DNA from: SZUA-547 sp963669265
GTDB lineage: Bacteria > Pseudomonadota > Alphaproteobacteria > Rhodobacterales > Rhodobacteraceae
Direction of reading: 5' to 3'
DNA: 64,000 bases
Assembly: GCA_963669265.1 (NCBI GenBank)
Contig: OY769916.1
Coordinates: 3,038,001-3,102,000 of the forward strand
Shown here: positions 7,663 through 18,372 of the stretch, in pieces
How positions within the stretch are numbered: position 1 is the first letter of the stretch
Layout: each line of letters opens with the position of its first letter
Notes under the pieces: generated by a model
Told to the model about the DNA's origin: nothing
Databases searched by the model: none
The model's input: the letters and a program-made list of their open reading frames with translations, nothing else
Made by a program: the position numbers and the translations under genes

Positions 7663-9870
7663 CTAGGTGGTTTGCTTGCGGCGGCCGATCCGCGTCTTGC
7701 CGACAAGCAGTTGCAGGACGCCGACGGCGGACAGCATCACGAAGATCAACGTGGTCGAATAGGCGATGGCCAGACCGTAGTCGTTATTCTCGACGCGGCC
7801 GATGATGTAGCTCGTCGCCATGTCGTAATTGGCGGAAACGAGAAAGATCACGGCAGAAATCGCCGTCATGGCGCGCACGAAACTGTAGACCAGCGCGGCG
7901 AGGATCGCGGGCCGCAGCAACGGCAGGATGACCTTTCGGAAGGTCTGCCAGCTGTTGGCCCCCAATGTCAGCGAGGATTCGTCGAGCGATTTGTCCAGTT
8001 GCGACATGGAGGCGATGCCGGCCCGCACGCCGACAGGCATGTTTCGGAAGATGAAACTGACCACAAGAATGACGCCGGTTCCCGTGATCTCCACCGGCGG
8101 CACGTTGAAGGCCAGAATGTAGCTGACGCCGATCACCGTGCCCGGAATGGCGAAAGACAACATGGTGCCGAACTCAAACGCGTTTCTGCCGGCGAAACTC
8201 TGCCTGGTCAGCAGATAGGCCGTCAGCAGGCCGACCGCCGCCGTCAGGGGCGCGGCGATGGCGGCGATCTGAACCGTGGTCCAGAAGCTGTCCCAGGCCG
8301 CGCCGCTCCAGCGAATGCCGGAGTCTTCAATCCGGACCGAGAATGCGGTGACGTAGTGCTTGAAGGTCAGCGTGTTGTTGACGCCCCAAAGCTCGACCAC
8401 GCTGCCATATAGGATCATCCCGTAGACCGTGACTGTGAATGCGCCCCAGACTCCGGCGACGATGAAGACGGGAACCGCCAGCCCGCGCGGCATTTTCGGA
8501 TGCACGCCCGCATCGCCTTTGCCGGATACAGTCGTGTAGCTCTTCTTTCCCAGCCAGAAGCGCTGCGCATAGAACGCCGCCAGCGTGAAGCTCAACAGCA
8601 CCAGCGCCACCACGGCGGCGCGCCCCTGATCATATTGCGCGCCGACGATGGCGAAGAAGATCTCGGTCGAGAGCACGTCAAAATTTCCGCCCAGGATCAG
8701 CGGATTGCCGAAATCGGCCATGCTTTCGATGAAGCCGATCAGAAACGCGTTGGCGAGGCCCGGCCGCATCAGGGGCAAAGACACGGTGCGGAACACCTGC
8801 CAGCGATTGGCGCGCAGCGTTTGCGCGGCCTCCTCCATCGACGGGCTGACGCCTTCGACGACCCCGATCAGCACCAAAAACGCGATTGGCGTGTAGGCCA
8901 GCGTTTGCGCGATCAGAATGCCGGGCATGCCGTAAAGCCAGCGCGACGGTTGGACTCCGAACACATCCGAGAAGAACACAGTGACCGAGCCGGATAGGCC
9001 AAAGAGCAGGATCAACGCCAGTCCGATCACGAAAGGCGGCGTGATGATCGGCAGCACCGTCAGCGCGCGCAGCACCCGCGTGTGCCGAAAGCCTGAACGT
9101 GTGACGACCAGCGCGAACACCAGCCCCAGAACAGTGGTCAGAAAACCAACGGTCACCGCCAGGAACAACGAGTTGAGCGCGGCCCCGCAGCGCCCCGCGC
9201 CGGTCAGACAGCCGATCCCCCAGAGCCGGTGGTCGACGAATTTCTCAATGAATGTCGTTCCGGAGTAACCGCCCTCTTCGGTGATGAAGGCGGCCGACAG
9301 CATCTTGGCGATCGGAAAGAACACAAAGGCGGCGACGATGAGGATGACAAATCCAATGGCGCCGACGACGAACACGTCGCCATTGATCGCGCCGCGCGCG
9401 GCGATTCCGTGGGTGAAGATGAACAGAAAGGCGCTGGCGATCAGAAGCGCGCCATATCCCATGCCGAATTGGCGGTCGCCGAGCGGACCGAACGCCGCCT
9501 CCAACCAGGCGAAATTCCATCCCCGAATGCCAATGCCAAAGCCTTGCGCGATCAGCACGCTGAACCCAAGCGCGCCAGAGAGGATCAGGACCTTTGCGAA
9601 GGCCGGATCGGTCTTGCGCAGCTTCAGCACGAAAAGCGGCGCCAAGAGGAACGGGATGAGCGGCGTCAGCCAAAGCTTCTCGCCCTGACCGATCAGAAAC
9701 GCGGCGGGCGCGTAATCCTCATCGAAGGGATAGCCGTCGACCAGCCACTCAAACGAGAAGAACCCGTCCTGGACTCCGTACCAGGGCAGAACCAGAAACC
9801 CGACCCATCCCGTGATGATCCAGAAGATCAGTACGGAATGGGTCGAAGCGTCGCTTGGGGACTGGCGCAA
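7663..9870 (-). CDS. ABC importer fused permease, two transport domains (FbpB/AfuB-type)
   Basis: A 735-residue membrane protein that contains two binding-protein-dependent permease domains in one chain. The two cytoplasmic EAA loops, which dock the ATPase, are visible: EEAAQTLRANRWQVFRTV at about residue 345 and DESSLTLGANSWQTFRKV at about 640. More than twelve hydrophobic spans can be counted, including additional ones in the first 180 residues. The only start near the N-terminus is TTG at 9870, four bases after the stop of the binding-protein gene, so translation is probably coupled. Fused permeases of this size are typical for the ferric-iron and sugar-phosphate (Afu) branch. Confidence 0.92.
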   Translation of the reverse strand: MRQSPSDASTHSVLIFWIITGWVGFLVLPWYGVQDGFFSFEWLVDGYPFDEDYAPAAFLIGQGEKLWLTPLIPFLLAPLFVLKLRKTDPAFAKVLILSGALGFSVLIAQGFGIGIRGWNFAWLEAAFGPLGDRQFGMGYGALLIASAFLFIFTHGIAARGAINGDVFVVGAIGFVILIVAAFVFFPIAKMLSAAFITEEGGYSGTTFIEKFVDHRLWGIGCLTGAGRCGAALNSLFLAVTVGFLTTVLGLVFALVVTRSGFRHTRVLRALTVLPIITPPFVIGLALILLFGLSGSVTVFFSDVFGVQPSRWLYGMPGILIAQTLAYTPIAFLVLIGVVEGVSPSMEEAAQTLRANRWQVFRTVSLPLMRPGLANAFLIGFIESMADFGNPLILGGNFDVLSTEIFFAIVGAQYDQGRAAVVALVLLSFTLAAFYAQRFWLGKKSYTTVSGKGDAGVHPKMPRGLAVPVFIVAGVWGAFTVTVYGMILYGSVVELWGVNNTLTFKHYVTAFSVRIEDSGIRWSGAAWDSFWTTVQIAAIAAPLTAAVGLLTAYLLTRQSFAGRNAFEFGTMLSFAIPGTVIGVSYILAFNVPPVEITGTGVILVVSFIFRNMPVGVRAGIASMSQLDKSLDESSLTLGANSWQTFRKVILPLLRPAILAALVYSFVRAMTAISAVIFLVSANYDMATSYIIGRVENNDYGLAIAYSTTLIFVMLSAVGVLQLLVGKTRIGRRKQTT

Positions 9871-9873
9871 GTC

Positions 9874-10899
9874 TTATTGCGGCAGGGTTGAGACTTCGTC
9901 GTCCCACTTTTTCAGAAGCCGCTTACGCTCATCGCTGGAGCCGTATTTCTTGAAGTCATAGTCGATCAGTTTGATGGTCGACATGTCCGGCGCGGACGGC
10001 GACGTCTCGGCGCCGGTGTTCGACGGCACCTGGAACGCGTTGACCTGCAGGGCGAGGTTCTGCGCCTCGGCGCTCAGCGCCCAGTCATAGAATTTTTTCG
10101 CTTCGTCCATGTTGCGCGCGCCGGAGACGATCGACATGGAGCCGATCTCATACCCGGTGCCCTCGCAGGGCGCCACCACCTTGATCGGGAAGCCGGACAC
10201 AGCCTGCTTCACCGCATCATGCATAAAGACGATGCCGATCGTGTTCTCGCCGCGGCCCGCAGCCTTGATCGGCGCGGAGCCGGACTTGGTGTACTGGTTG
10301 ATATTGGCGTGAAGGCCTTTCATGAACTCGAAGCCTTCGTCCTCGCCGAATATCTGCACCATCGAAGCGAGCGTAGTGTAGGCGGTGCCCGACGAATTCG
10401 GGTTCGCCATCTGGACATGGCCCTTGTACTCGGGCTTCAGCAGGTCCTTCCAGCACCCAGGCTCCGGCAGATTGTTCGCGGCCAGAATGTCCGCGTTATA
10501 GCCATAACCGAGCGCGCCGGAATAAATCCCGATTGTGCGGTCCCCGGCGCTTTCCGCCTGTGAAATCGCCCATGGGTGAAGCTGCTCGCGCATCGGCGAA
10601 ACATACGCCTCCGTCAGACCTTCCTCGGCCGCCTGAAGATGCGGATCGCCGGTGCCGCCCCACCAGATGTCGCCCTTTGGATTGGAAGATTCCGCCTTGA
10701 TCTGCGCGAATGTCTCGCCCGAGCTCTTTCGCGTCATATTGACGTCGATGCCGGTCGCATCTTCGAACGACCGGGCTAGCAACTGGCACCAGTCCTCTTG
10801 GGCGCTGCAATAAAGCGTCAGGCTCGCGGCTTGCGCTGATCCGACGGTCGTCATCAGGGCGAGCGCTGTGGAACACGCCAATGTCCGGATATGTTTCAT
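9874..10899 (-). CDS. ABC importer periplasmic solute-binding protein (AfuA/FbpA-type)
   Basis: A 341-residue periplasmic binding protein. Residues 1-23 are a signal peptide ending AQA. The mature part starts with LTLYCSAQEDWCQLLARSFE and has GDIWWGGTGDPH and GYEIGSMSIVSGARN, as in the AfuA branch of family-1 binding proteins. ATG at 10899 is chosen because GGGAGGAAAAC precedes it; a longer frame to 10983 has no signal peptide. Some members bind ferric iron, but A. pleuropneumoniae AfuA was shown to bind hexose phosphates. I do not see the tyrosine pair typical of FbpA iron sites. With two phosphatases beside the operon, a phosphorylated ligand is the better guess. Confidence 0.85.
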   Translation of the reverse strand: MKHIRTLACSTALALMTTVGSAQAASLTLYCSAQEDWCQLLARSFEDATGIDVNMTRKSSGETFAQIKAESSNPKGDIWWGGTGDPHLQAAEEGLTEAYVSPMREQLHPWAISQAESAGDRTIGIYSGALGYGYNADILAANNLPEPGCWKDLLKPEYKGHVQMANPNSSGTAYTTLASMVQIFGEDEGFEFMKGLHANINQYTKSGSAPIKAAGRGENTIGIVFMHDAVKQAVSGFPIKVVAPCEGTGYEIGSMSIVSGARNMDEAKKFYDWALSAEAQNLALQVNAFQVPSNTGAETSPSAPDMSTIKLIDYDFKKYGSSDERKRLLKKWDDEVSTLPQ

Positions 10900-11083
10900 G
10901 TTTTCCTCCCAGGATTCTTCTTGTTCAGTTCGTTTTTCGTCCGCCCTCCGATGAAAGCTTATCAGCGGCGGCTCCTCTTGCATCGTGCATGCGCGCGGGC
11001 GCGTGTGAAGCGCGATATCGTCGACCTTTCTACCCGTGTTCCGGTCCCATCGGGTCCCGTTATTGACGCATGTTCAGCATTTT

Positions 11084-11139
11084 CCAAAATTCGAGCATCA
11101 ATGTTTGTGCTAATCAATGATTCTCCTTCCAAATTTTGG
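11084..11139. promoter_or_regulatory. inverted repeat in the AfuA/HAD intergenic region
   Basis: CCAAAATT (11084-11091) and AATTTTGG (11132-11139) form an inverted repeat in an AT-rich patch between the divergent importer operon and the HAD gene. It could be an operator for both, but no regulator is encoded nearby. Confidence 0.25.
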
Positions 11140-11271
11140 GAGATCCCACACTTATTTGGCTGCTGAAACCTGGAGAATCGAAGTGGCGGCACGACATCCT
11201 CGCGAACGCCAGCAACGGAGGGCCGCGCATTCCCCTTGCGCGCCGTTCGCTGGCTTAGGGCCTGTCGAGGG

Positions 11272-11961
11272 ATGACCGGCTCCGCCGACGAGCCGCGCTT
11301 CGACTTCGCGCGATACGACGCGGCCGTGTTCGATCTGGACGGGACACTGGTTCATTCCGAACCGGCCTGGGAGGCGGCGAAAGTCTCGGTGGCGGAGAAA
11401 TATGGATATACGCCGTCGCGCGAACTGCTCGACGCCCATATCGGGCGCGGTCTGCGCGATTTCATTGACGAGCTGTTCGATCAACCACTCTCGCCCGAAG
11501 AACGTCGAAGCATCGGCGATGAAATGGGCGCGGCGGCCGATATGTTTCTTCCGAAAATGCGCGCTCCGGTTCCGGGCGCCGCGGAGTTGCTATGCGACTT
11601 GCACGACCAAGGGATGCGAATCGCCTTATGCTCGTCCTCGCCGCGGCGGCATATCCGTGACGCGCTCGAGATGCTCGGCGTCGCTGATCGCGTTGAAACC
11701 ATTGTCTCCGCGACCGAACTCTCGCGTGGAAAGCCGGATCCCCTGCCTTACACGGCGACAGCCGATGCGCTGGGCTTGACCCCAAGCAAGGCGTGCGCCT
11801 TCGAGGATTCATTGCCGGGCGCCCGCTCCGCCTTCGCTGCTGGATTGGCGGTATTGGCTGTCGGAGAGAGTTGCTTGGGTCCAGAGTTTTCGTTCTGCCG
11901 ATTGAGAGCTAAGAGTTTTGAAAAACTGATGGGTAAATGGATGATGTCTGGCGAGTCGTAA
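11272..11961 (+). CDS. HAD-superfamily hydrolase (beta-phosphoglucomutase/phosphatase type)
   Basis: A HAD-IA hydrolase of 229 residues from ATG 11272; a TTG start at 11236 is an alternative with ribosome site GGAGGG. The four HAD motifs are clear: FDLDGTLVHS (nucleophile Asp21, acid Asp23), CSSSP (motif II), GKPDP (motif III Lys) and FEDSLPG (motif IV). A helical cap domain lies between motifs I and II. Enzymes of this type dephosphorylate small sugar phosphates such as 2-deoxyglucose-6-phosphate or act as phosphosugar mutases. It is divergent from the AfuABC-like importer, and an inositol-monophosphatase-type enzyme sits at the other end of that operon. The substrate is unknown. Confidence 0.82.
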   Translation: MTGSADEPRFDFARYDAAVFDLDGTLVHSEPAWEAAKVSVAEKYGYTPSRELLDAHIGRGLRDFIDELFDQPLSPEERRSIGDEMGAAADMFLPKMRAPVPGAAELLCDLHDQGMRIALCSSSPRRHIRDALEMLGVADRVETIVSATELSRGKPDPLPYTATADALGLTPSKACAFEDSLPGARSAFAAGLAVLAVGESCLGPEFSFCRLRAKSFEKLMGKWMMSGES

Positions 11962-12215
11962 GCGCCACAACTCGCCGGCTCACATCGTCGGTCATTCGCG
12001 ACGAAAAAGCACGCTGCTCTAAGCTAGGATATAACGTTGATTTTACGAGGGTTTTTGTTTGGGTGCGGCAGTCGAGGCTGCATTGATGGCGCTGCGCTTT
12101 TACACAGCAGCGCCTCAGCATGCTCAAGTCCTTTTGCAACCCGGCGGGGCCAAGCTATGCTGAGGGTCAAAAGATCCGGCTTTTACGCCGCGCGTATTAC
12201 GGAGATGCGACTGGA

Positions 12216-13148
12216 ATGACCTCGCCCGAAGGGCCAAAGCCCGGGCAATCCGCCCGTCAGATCCCATTGCGCGCCGGTGCGATGGCGGCCTATCGACTGG
12301 TCGAACCGCAGGACGGGCGCAAGGGCGCGCATTCCACTGCCGTTTTCAGCTCACCACACAGCGGGCGCGCCTATTCGCACGCCTTTCTCGACCGTTCGCG
12401 GCTAAGCCCATTGGCGCTTCGGGCCTCCGAAGATGCGTTCGTGGATGAGCTGTTCGACATGGCGCCGGAGCATGGCGCGCCGCTTTTGGCGGCCGTGGCG
12501 CCTCGCGCGCTGGTCGATCTGAACCGATCGCCGGAGGATCTCGATCCCGCAGTGATCGACGGCGCTTCGGCGGCGGGCCTCAATCCGAGAGTCGCGGCCG
12601 GTCTTGGCGTGATACCGCGCGTTGTCGCCGAAGGCGCCCCAATCTATGACGGCAAGCTTTCTTGGGCCGAGGCGTCGAATCGCATCGCGAGGCTGCATAC
12701 GCCCTATCATGCCGCCCTACGCGCGCTGACGGAACGCGCCCGAGCCCGGCATGGCGTCGCGATCCTGTTTGATTGCCATTCGATGCCGCGCGACGCGTTG
12801 AAAAACACCAGCCATCCCCGCGGACGTCGCCCAGAGATCGTGATCGGCGACCGTTTTGGCGCGTCCGCCACGCGCGAGGTGTCGGAAGAGGTCGAAGAGG
12901 CGTTCGTCGCGGCCGGTTTCGTGGTGGCGCGCAACGCGCCCTTCGCCGGCGGGCATATCACCCAGACTTATGGACGGCCGTCGCGGGGGGTGCAGGCCAT
13001 TCAGATCGAGATTGACCGCAGCCTCTATCTTGACGAAGACCGGGTGGAGAAAAGCGACGCTTTCGATGCCACGCGTCGCGCGATCGCCGAGGCGGTTCAA
13101 CGTCTGTGCGCGCTGTCTTGCGCGCCAGGCGCGATGGCGGCGGAGTGA
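12216..13148 (+). CDS. N-formylglutamate amidohydrolase family protein
   Basis: A 310-residue protein of the N-formylglutamate amidohydrolase family. Recognisable parts are FSSPHSGRAY near the N-terminus, ALVDLNRSPEDLD, IYDGKLSWAEA, FDCHSMP with the metal-binding His, and GGHITQTYGRP followed by QAIQIEIDRSLYLDE. The best known role (HutG) is hydrolysis of formylglutamate to formate and glutamate at the end of histidine degradation. No other hut gene is nearby, so a role in general amide hydrolysis is equally possible. ATG 12216 is chosen because family similarity starts soon after it; an upstream ATG at 12120 adds 32 residues without similarity. The promoter was not identified. Confidence 0.8.
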   Translation: MTSPEGPKPGQSARQIPLRAGAMAAYRLVEPQDGRKGAHSTAVFSSPHSGRAYSHAFLDRSRLSPLALRASEDAFVDELFDMAPEHGAPLLAAVAPRALVDLNRSPEDLDPAVIDGASAAGLNPRVAAGLGVIPRVVAEGAPIYDGKLSWAEASNRIARLHTPYHAALRALTERARARHGVAILFDCHSMPRDALKNTSHPRGRRPEIVIGDRFGASATREVSEEVEEAFVAAGFVVARNAPFAGGHITQTYGRPSRGVQAIQIEIDRSLYLDEDRVEKSDAFDATRRAIAEAVQRLCALSCAPGAMAAE

Positions 13149-13163
13149 TTGCGGGGACCCGGG

Positions 13164-13241
13164 AAAAAAAAGAGGCCGTCCCGCAGGACGGCCCAAGTCT
13201 AGGGAGGAAACGCCCAAGAAAGGGCGGCGACCGAAGTCGCA
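13164..13241 (-). ncRNA. candidate trans-acting small RNA, alpha-r8/MmgR-like, about 78 nt
   Basis: On the minus strand the order is a promoter, hairpin 1 (GCGAC-TTCG-GTCGC, 13227-13240), hairpin 2 (CGCCC-TTTCTT-GGGCG, 13211-13226), a single-stranded UUUCCUCCCU (13201-13210), and a terminator hairpin (GGCCGTCC-TGCG-GGACGGCC, 13174-13193) ending in TCTTTTTTTT. The CCUCCC motif can pair with ribosome-binding sites, as in many Hfq-dependent alphaproteobacterial RNAs. Size, layout and motif agree with what I recall of the alpha-r8 family, whose member MmgR in Sinorhizobium limits polyhydroxybutyrate storage. It could instead be only a distant terminator of dinB, but the separate promoter and inner hairpins argue against that. 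Confidence 0.62.
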
Positions 13242-13246
13242 TCTCT

Positions 13247-13275
13247 AATTAAGTGTGCAGCGCAGCAAAAATCAA
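13247..13275 (-). promoter_or_regulatory. sigma-70 type promoter of the small RNA
   Basis: Reading the minus strand, TTGATT (13275-13270) and TTAATT (13252-13247) are separated by 17 bases, a good vegetative promoter. It predicts a start at about 13241. The spacer contains TGCTGCGCTGCA, a TGC-rich repeat that could be an operator. Confidence 0.5.
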
Positions 13276-13410
13276 TCCCATAATGCCGTTTTGGCACGTT
13301 GAATTTTTTGGGCCGCTATGACTTCTGCGCATAACGAGGCTAAACCCGTATGAAAAAGGCCAAAAATTTCAACATTTGACGCAGATTTCGGCAGTTCGAG
13401 CGCAAGATAA

Positions 13411-13429
13411 TTTTTGCTGCATTGCAGCA
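13411..13429. promoter_or_regulatory. TGC-type palindrome, possible PhaR-like operator
   Basis: TTTTTGCTGCATTGCAGCA contains CTGC-N3-GCAG. A similar element on the other strand (TTTTTGCTGCGCTGCA, 13271-13256) overlaps the promoter of the candidate small RNA. The family of polyhydroxyalkanoate regulators (PhaR) binds CTGC-N3/4-GCAG in Paracoccus, as I recall it. No phasin or pha gene is present here, so the assignment is inference. Confidence 0.3.
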
Positions 13430-13442
13430 TTGGTGACTCGAC

Positions 13443-14738
13443 TCACTTCAGCGCCCGTCCTTTCACTACGGCGCTGTCGCCAAATCTGCGACGCAAATCA
13501 TCCATCGCGCGCTCCGCCGCCTCTCTCGTCTCGGCGCCGGGGTCCAGAAGATCGCCGAACGCCCGATCCGACGTCGCCGTGGACAGGTCGGACAGGCCGA
13601 CGCCGATCAGCCGGTAGGGGCCGCGCCCCTCCGCCCTTTGCATCAGCGCCCTGCTTTCGCGATAGAGCGCATCTGCCAGTTGGGTCGGCTCGTCCAGCGA
13701 GATCCTGCGGGTCAGCGTCGCGTGCTCCGCCGTCTTCAGCTTCAGCGTCACCACGCGTCCGGCGATCTCCTTCGCCTTACAGCGGTCCGCGACCTTGACC
13801 GAAAGCCGCCAGAGATGCCCCTCCAAAAGATCCGGATCGTCGATATCCGCCTCGAACGTCGTCTCTGAGGAAACGCTTTTCATCTCACCGCTCGGATTCA
13901 CCCGGCGATGGTCGATCCCGTGAGAGAGGCGATGCAGGCGCCGCCCCATCTCGCCATGCCGGGCGATCAGCGTGGCTTCATCCAGCGCGCGGAGATCCCG
14001 AATGCGCCGCACGCCCTGCCGCTCCAGCGCCTTCTGAAAGGCCTTTCCAACGCCCCAGATAAGCCCGACCGGCTTGTCAGCCAGAAAATCCAGCGTCTCA
14101 CCCTTGCCGATCACGCTGAAGCCGCGCGGCTTTTCCAGATCGGAAGCGATCTTCGCCAAAAACTTGCAATGGCTCAGCCCGATCGAGACGGTGATTCCGA
14201 TCTCATGTTCGATCTCTTGCGACAACCGCGCCAGAACCGTGACCGGCGGCGCGCCATGCAGCCGATCGGTGCCTGAGAGGTCGAGAAACGCTTCGTCCAG
14301 CGACAGCGGCTCCACCAGCGGCGTGGCCGACAGGAATTTCGCGCGGATCTCGCGGCTGACGGCGGCGTAGACCTGCATCCTCGGCTTCAAAACCACCGCA
14401 TCGGGGCAAAGCTTCAGCGCCCTGAACATCGGCATCGCCGATTTCACGCCTCGGATCCGCGCAACATAGCAGGCGGTGGAGACCACGCCGCGTTTGCCGC
14501 CGCCGATGATCACTGGTTTGTCGGCCAGCGCGGGATCGTCGCGTTTTTCAACGCTCGCATAGAACGCGTCGCAATCGATATGGGCGATGGAAAGCGCGTT
14601 AAGTTCGCCATGCGCCAGGACGCGGGGCGACCGACAGTTAGGGCAGCGCGTGTGGGGCGCGGCGGTGGGATCAGCGGCCTTGAACCGCGTCAGGCAATCC
14701 CGGCAGAGCGCCGGAGCGGAGGCGCCGTCCTCCGGCAT
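13443..14738 (-). CDS. dinB: DNA polymerase IV (Y family)
   Basis: A 431-residue Y-family translesion polymerase. Residues 12-35 carry C-x2-C and C-x2-C (CRDC, CPNC), a zinc-ribbon-like extension seen in alphaproteobacterial DinB proteins. The polymerase core has IDCDAFYASVEKRDDP (first catalytic Asp and the steric-gate region), VVSTACYVARIRGVKS, SLDEAFLD (second catalytic acids), IGLSHCKFLAKIASDLEKP and a helix-hairpin-helix segment around GVGKAFQKAL. It copies past damaged bases in the cytoplasm. The start directly abuts the stop of pyrF with no spacing, so the two are co-transcribed and translation is probably coupled. No LexA box was identified in front of pyrF. Confidence 0.95.
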   Translation of the reverse strand: MPEDGASAPALCRDCLTRFKAADPTAAPHTRCPNCRSPRVLAHGELNALSIAHIDCDAFYASVEKRDDPALADKPVIIGGGKRGVVSTACYVARIRGVKSAMPMFRALKLCPDAVVLKPRMQVYAAVSREIRAKFLSATPLVEPLSLDEAFLDLSGTDRLHGAPPVTVLARLSQEIEHEIGITVSIGLSHCKFLAKIASDLEKPRGFSVIGKGETLDFLADKPVGLIWGVGKAFQKALERQGVRRIRDLRALDEATLIARHGEMGRRLHRLSHGIDHRRVNPSGEMKSVSSETTFEADIDDPDLLEGHLWRLSVKVADRCKAKEIAGRVVTLKLKTAEHATLTRRISLDEPTQLADALYRESRALMQRAEGRGPYRLIGVGLSDLSTATSDRAFGDLLDPGAETREAAERAMDDLRRRFGDSAVVKGRALK

Positions 14739-15455
14739 CTACACCTCCGCCAGCTCCGCCTGAATGGCGCGGGCCGCCGCCACAGGATCGTCCGCCGCCC
14801 AGACCGGGCGACCGACGACGATATGATCGGCGCCGTCGCGAATGGCCTGCGCTGGCGTCGCAACCCGTTTCTGATCGCCGAGCGCCGCGCCTGCGGGGCG
14901 CACGCCAGGCGTCACGATCAGCTTTCCCTCGGCGGCGGGCAGAGCGCGGATCGCCGCCGCTTCGTGCGGACTGGCGATCACGCCGTCGGCGCCGGCCTCG
15001 AACGCCCGCCGGGCGCGCTCGATCACCAGATCCTCCATATTCCCCGGCTTGATCAGGGCGGCGTCCAGATCGCCCCGATCAAGGCTGGTCAGGATCGTCA
15101 CCGCCATGATCTTCAGATTCGAGCCGCCCTTGCCTTTGGCCGCCGCTTCGACGACATGGGGGTCGCCCTGCACGGTCAGAAGGTCCAGGTCAAACTGCGC
15201 CAAACCGCGCGTCGCCGCCTCGATCGTCGCGCTGATGTCGAACAGCTTCATGTCCAGAAACACGCGCTTTCCGGCGTCCTTCAGCTCCATCGCCAGCGCC
15301 AGACCGCCCCCGGTCAGCATGCCGAGGCCGATCTTGTAAAAGCTGACCGAGTCGCCAAGACTCTGCACGATTTCCCCCGCCTCAATAGCATTCGGGCGGT
15401 CGAGCGCGACGATCAGGCGGTCGCTCGGATCGGCGTTTTCGGGGTGTTCGGCCAT
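14739..15455 (-). CDS. pyrF: orotidine 5'-phosphate decarboxylase
   Basis: A 238-residue enzyme for the last step of UMP synthesis (OMP to UMP plus CO2, cytoplasm). LIVALD at the first strand, the catalytic D-x-K-x-x-D in FLDMKLFDI, and the phosphate loops TPGVRP and IVVGRPVW identify it. ATG 15455 is chosen because AAGGAGC lies just upstream; the frame is open 19 codons further but that region has no similarity. It is the first gene of a pyrF-dinB operon. The length is normal for the family. Confidence 0.95.
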   Translation of the reverse strand: MAEHPENADPSDRLIVALDRPNAIEAGEIVQSLGDSVSFYKIGLGMLTGGGLALAMELKDAGKRVFLDMKLFDISATIEAATRGLAQFDLDLLTVQGDPHVVEAAAKGKGGSNLKIMAVTILTSLDRGDLDAALIKPGNMEDLVIERARRAFEAGADGVIASPHEAAAIRALPAAEGKLIVTPGVRPAGAALGDQKRVATPAQAIRDGADHIVVGRPVWAADDPVAAARAIQAELAEV

Positions 15456-15547
15456 CGGGTTGCTCCTTGTCCCTGGGTTGCTGTTCATCACCCGCCGCCC
15501 GGCGCGCGTCAACCACCTCCATTCGGGCGAAAATCCCGCCTGACGCG

Positions 15548-15576
15548 CTTGCGAAAGCCACCGTTCGACCCCAAAT
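15548..15576 (+). promoter_or_regulatory. probable RpoH promoter of clpB
   Basis: CTTG at 15548-15551, 17 bases, then CCCCAAAT at 15569-15576 fit the sigma-32 pattern (CTTG ... CCCCAT). It lies about 105 bases before clpB, a classic heat-shock gene, which supports the reading. Confidence 0.5.
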
Positions 15577-15680
15577 CTAATTGTACGGGCGCGCCGATGA
15601 CGGGCGCTCGAATATAGTGAGGCCGATCACGTGGCGCGCCAATTCTGGGCGCCGACCGATCTGGCGCTTGGGAGAGACGG

Positions 15681-18329
<2,649 letters not shown>

Positions 18330-18350
18330 GGCGGCTTGATCGACAGGGAA

Positions 18351-18372
18351 GGGGCGGCCAGCAGGTCGCCCC
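18351..18372. terminator. hairpin between clpB and the convergent hydrolase gene
   Basis: GGGGCGGCC-AGCA-GGTCGCCCC forms a GC-rich hairpin just beyond both stop codons. There is no T run, so its strength as a terminator is uncertain. Confidence 0.4.
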
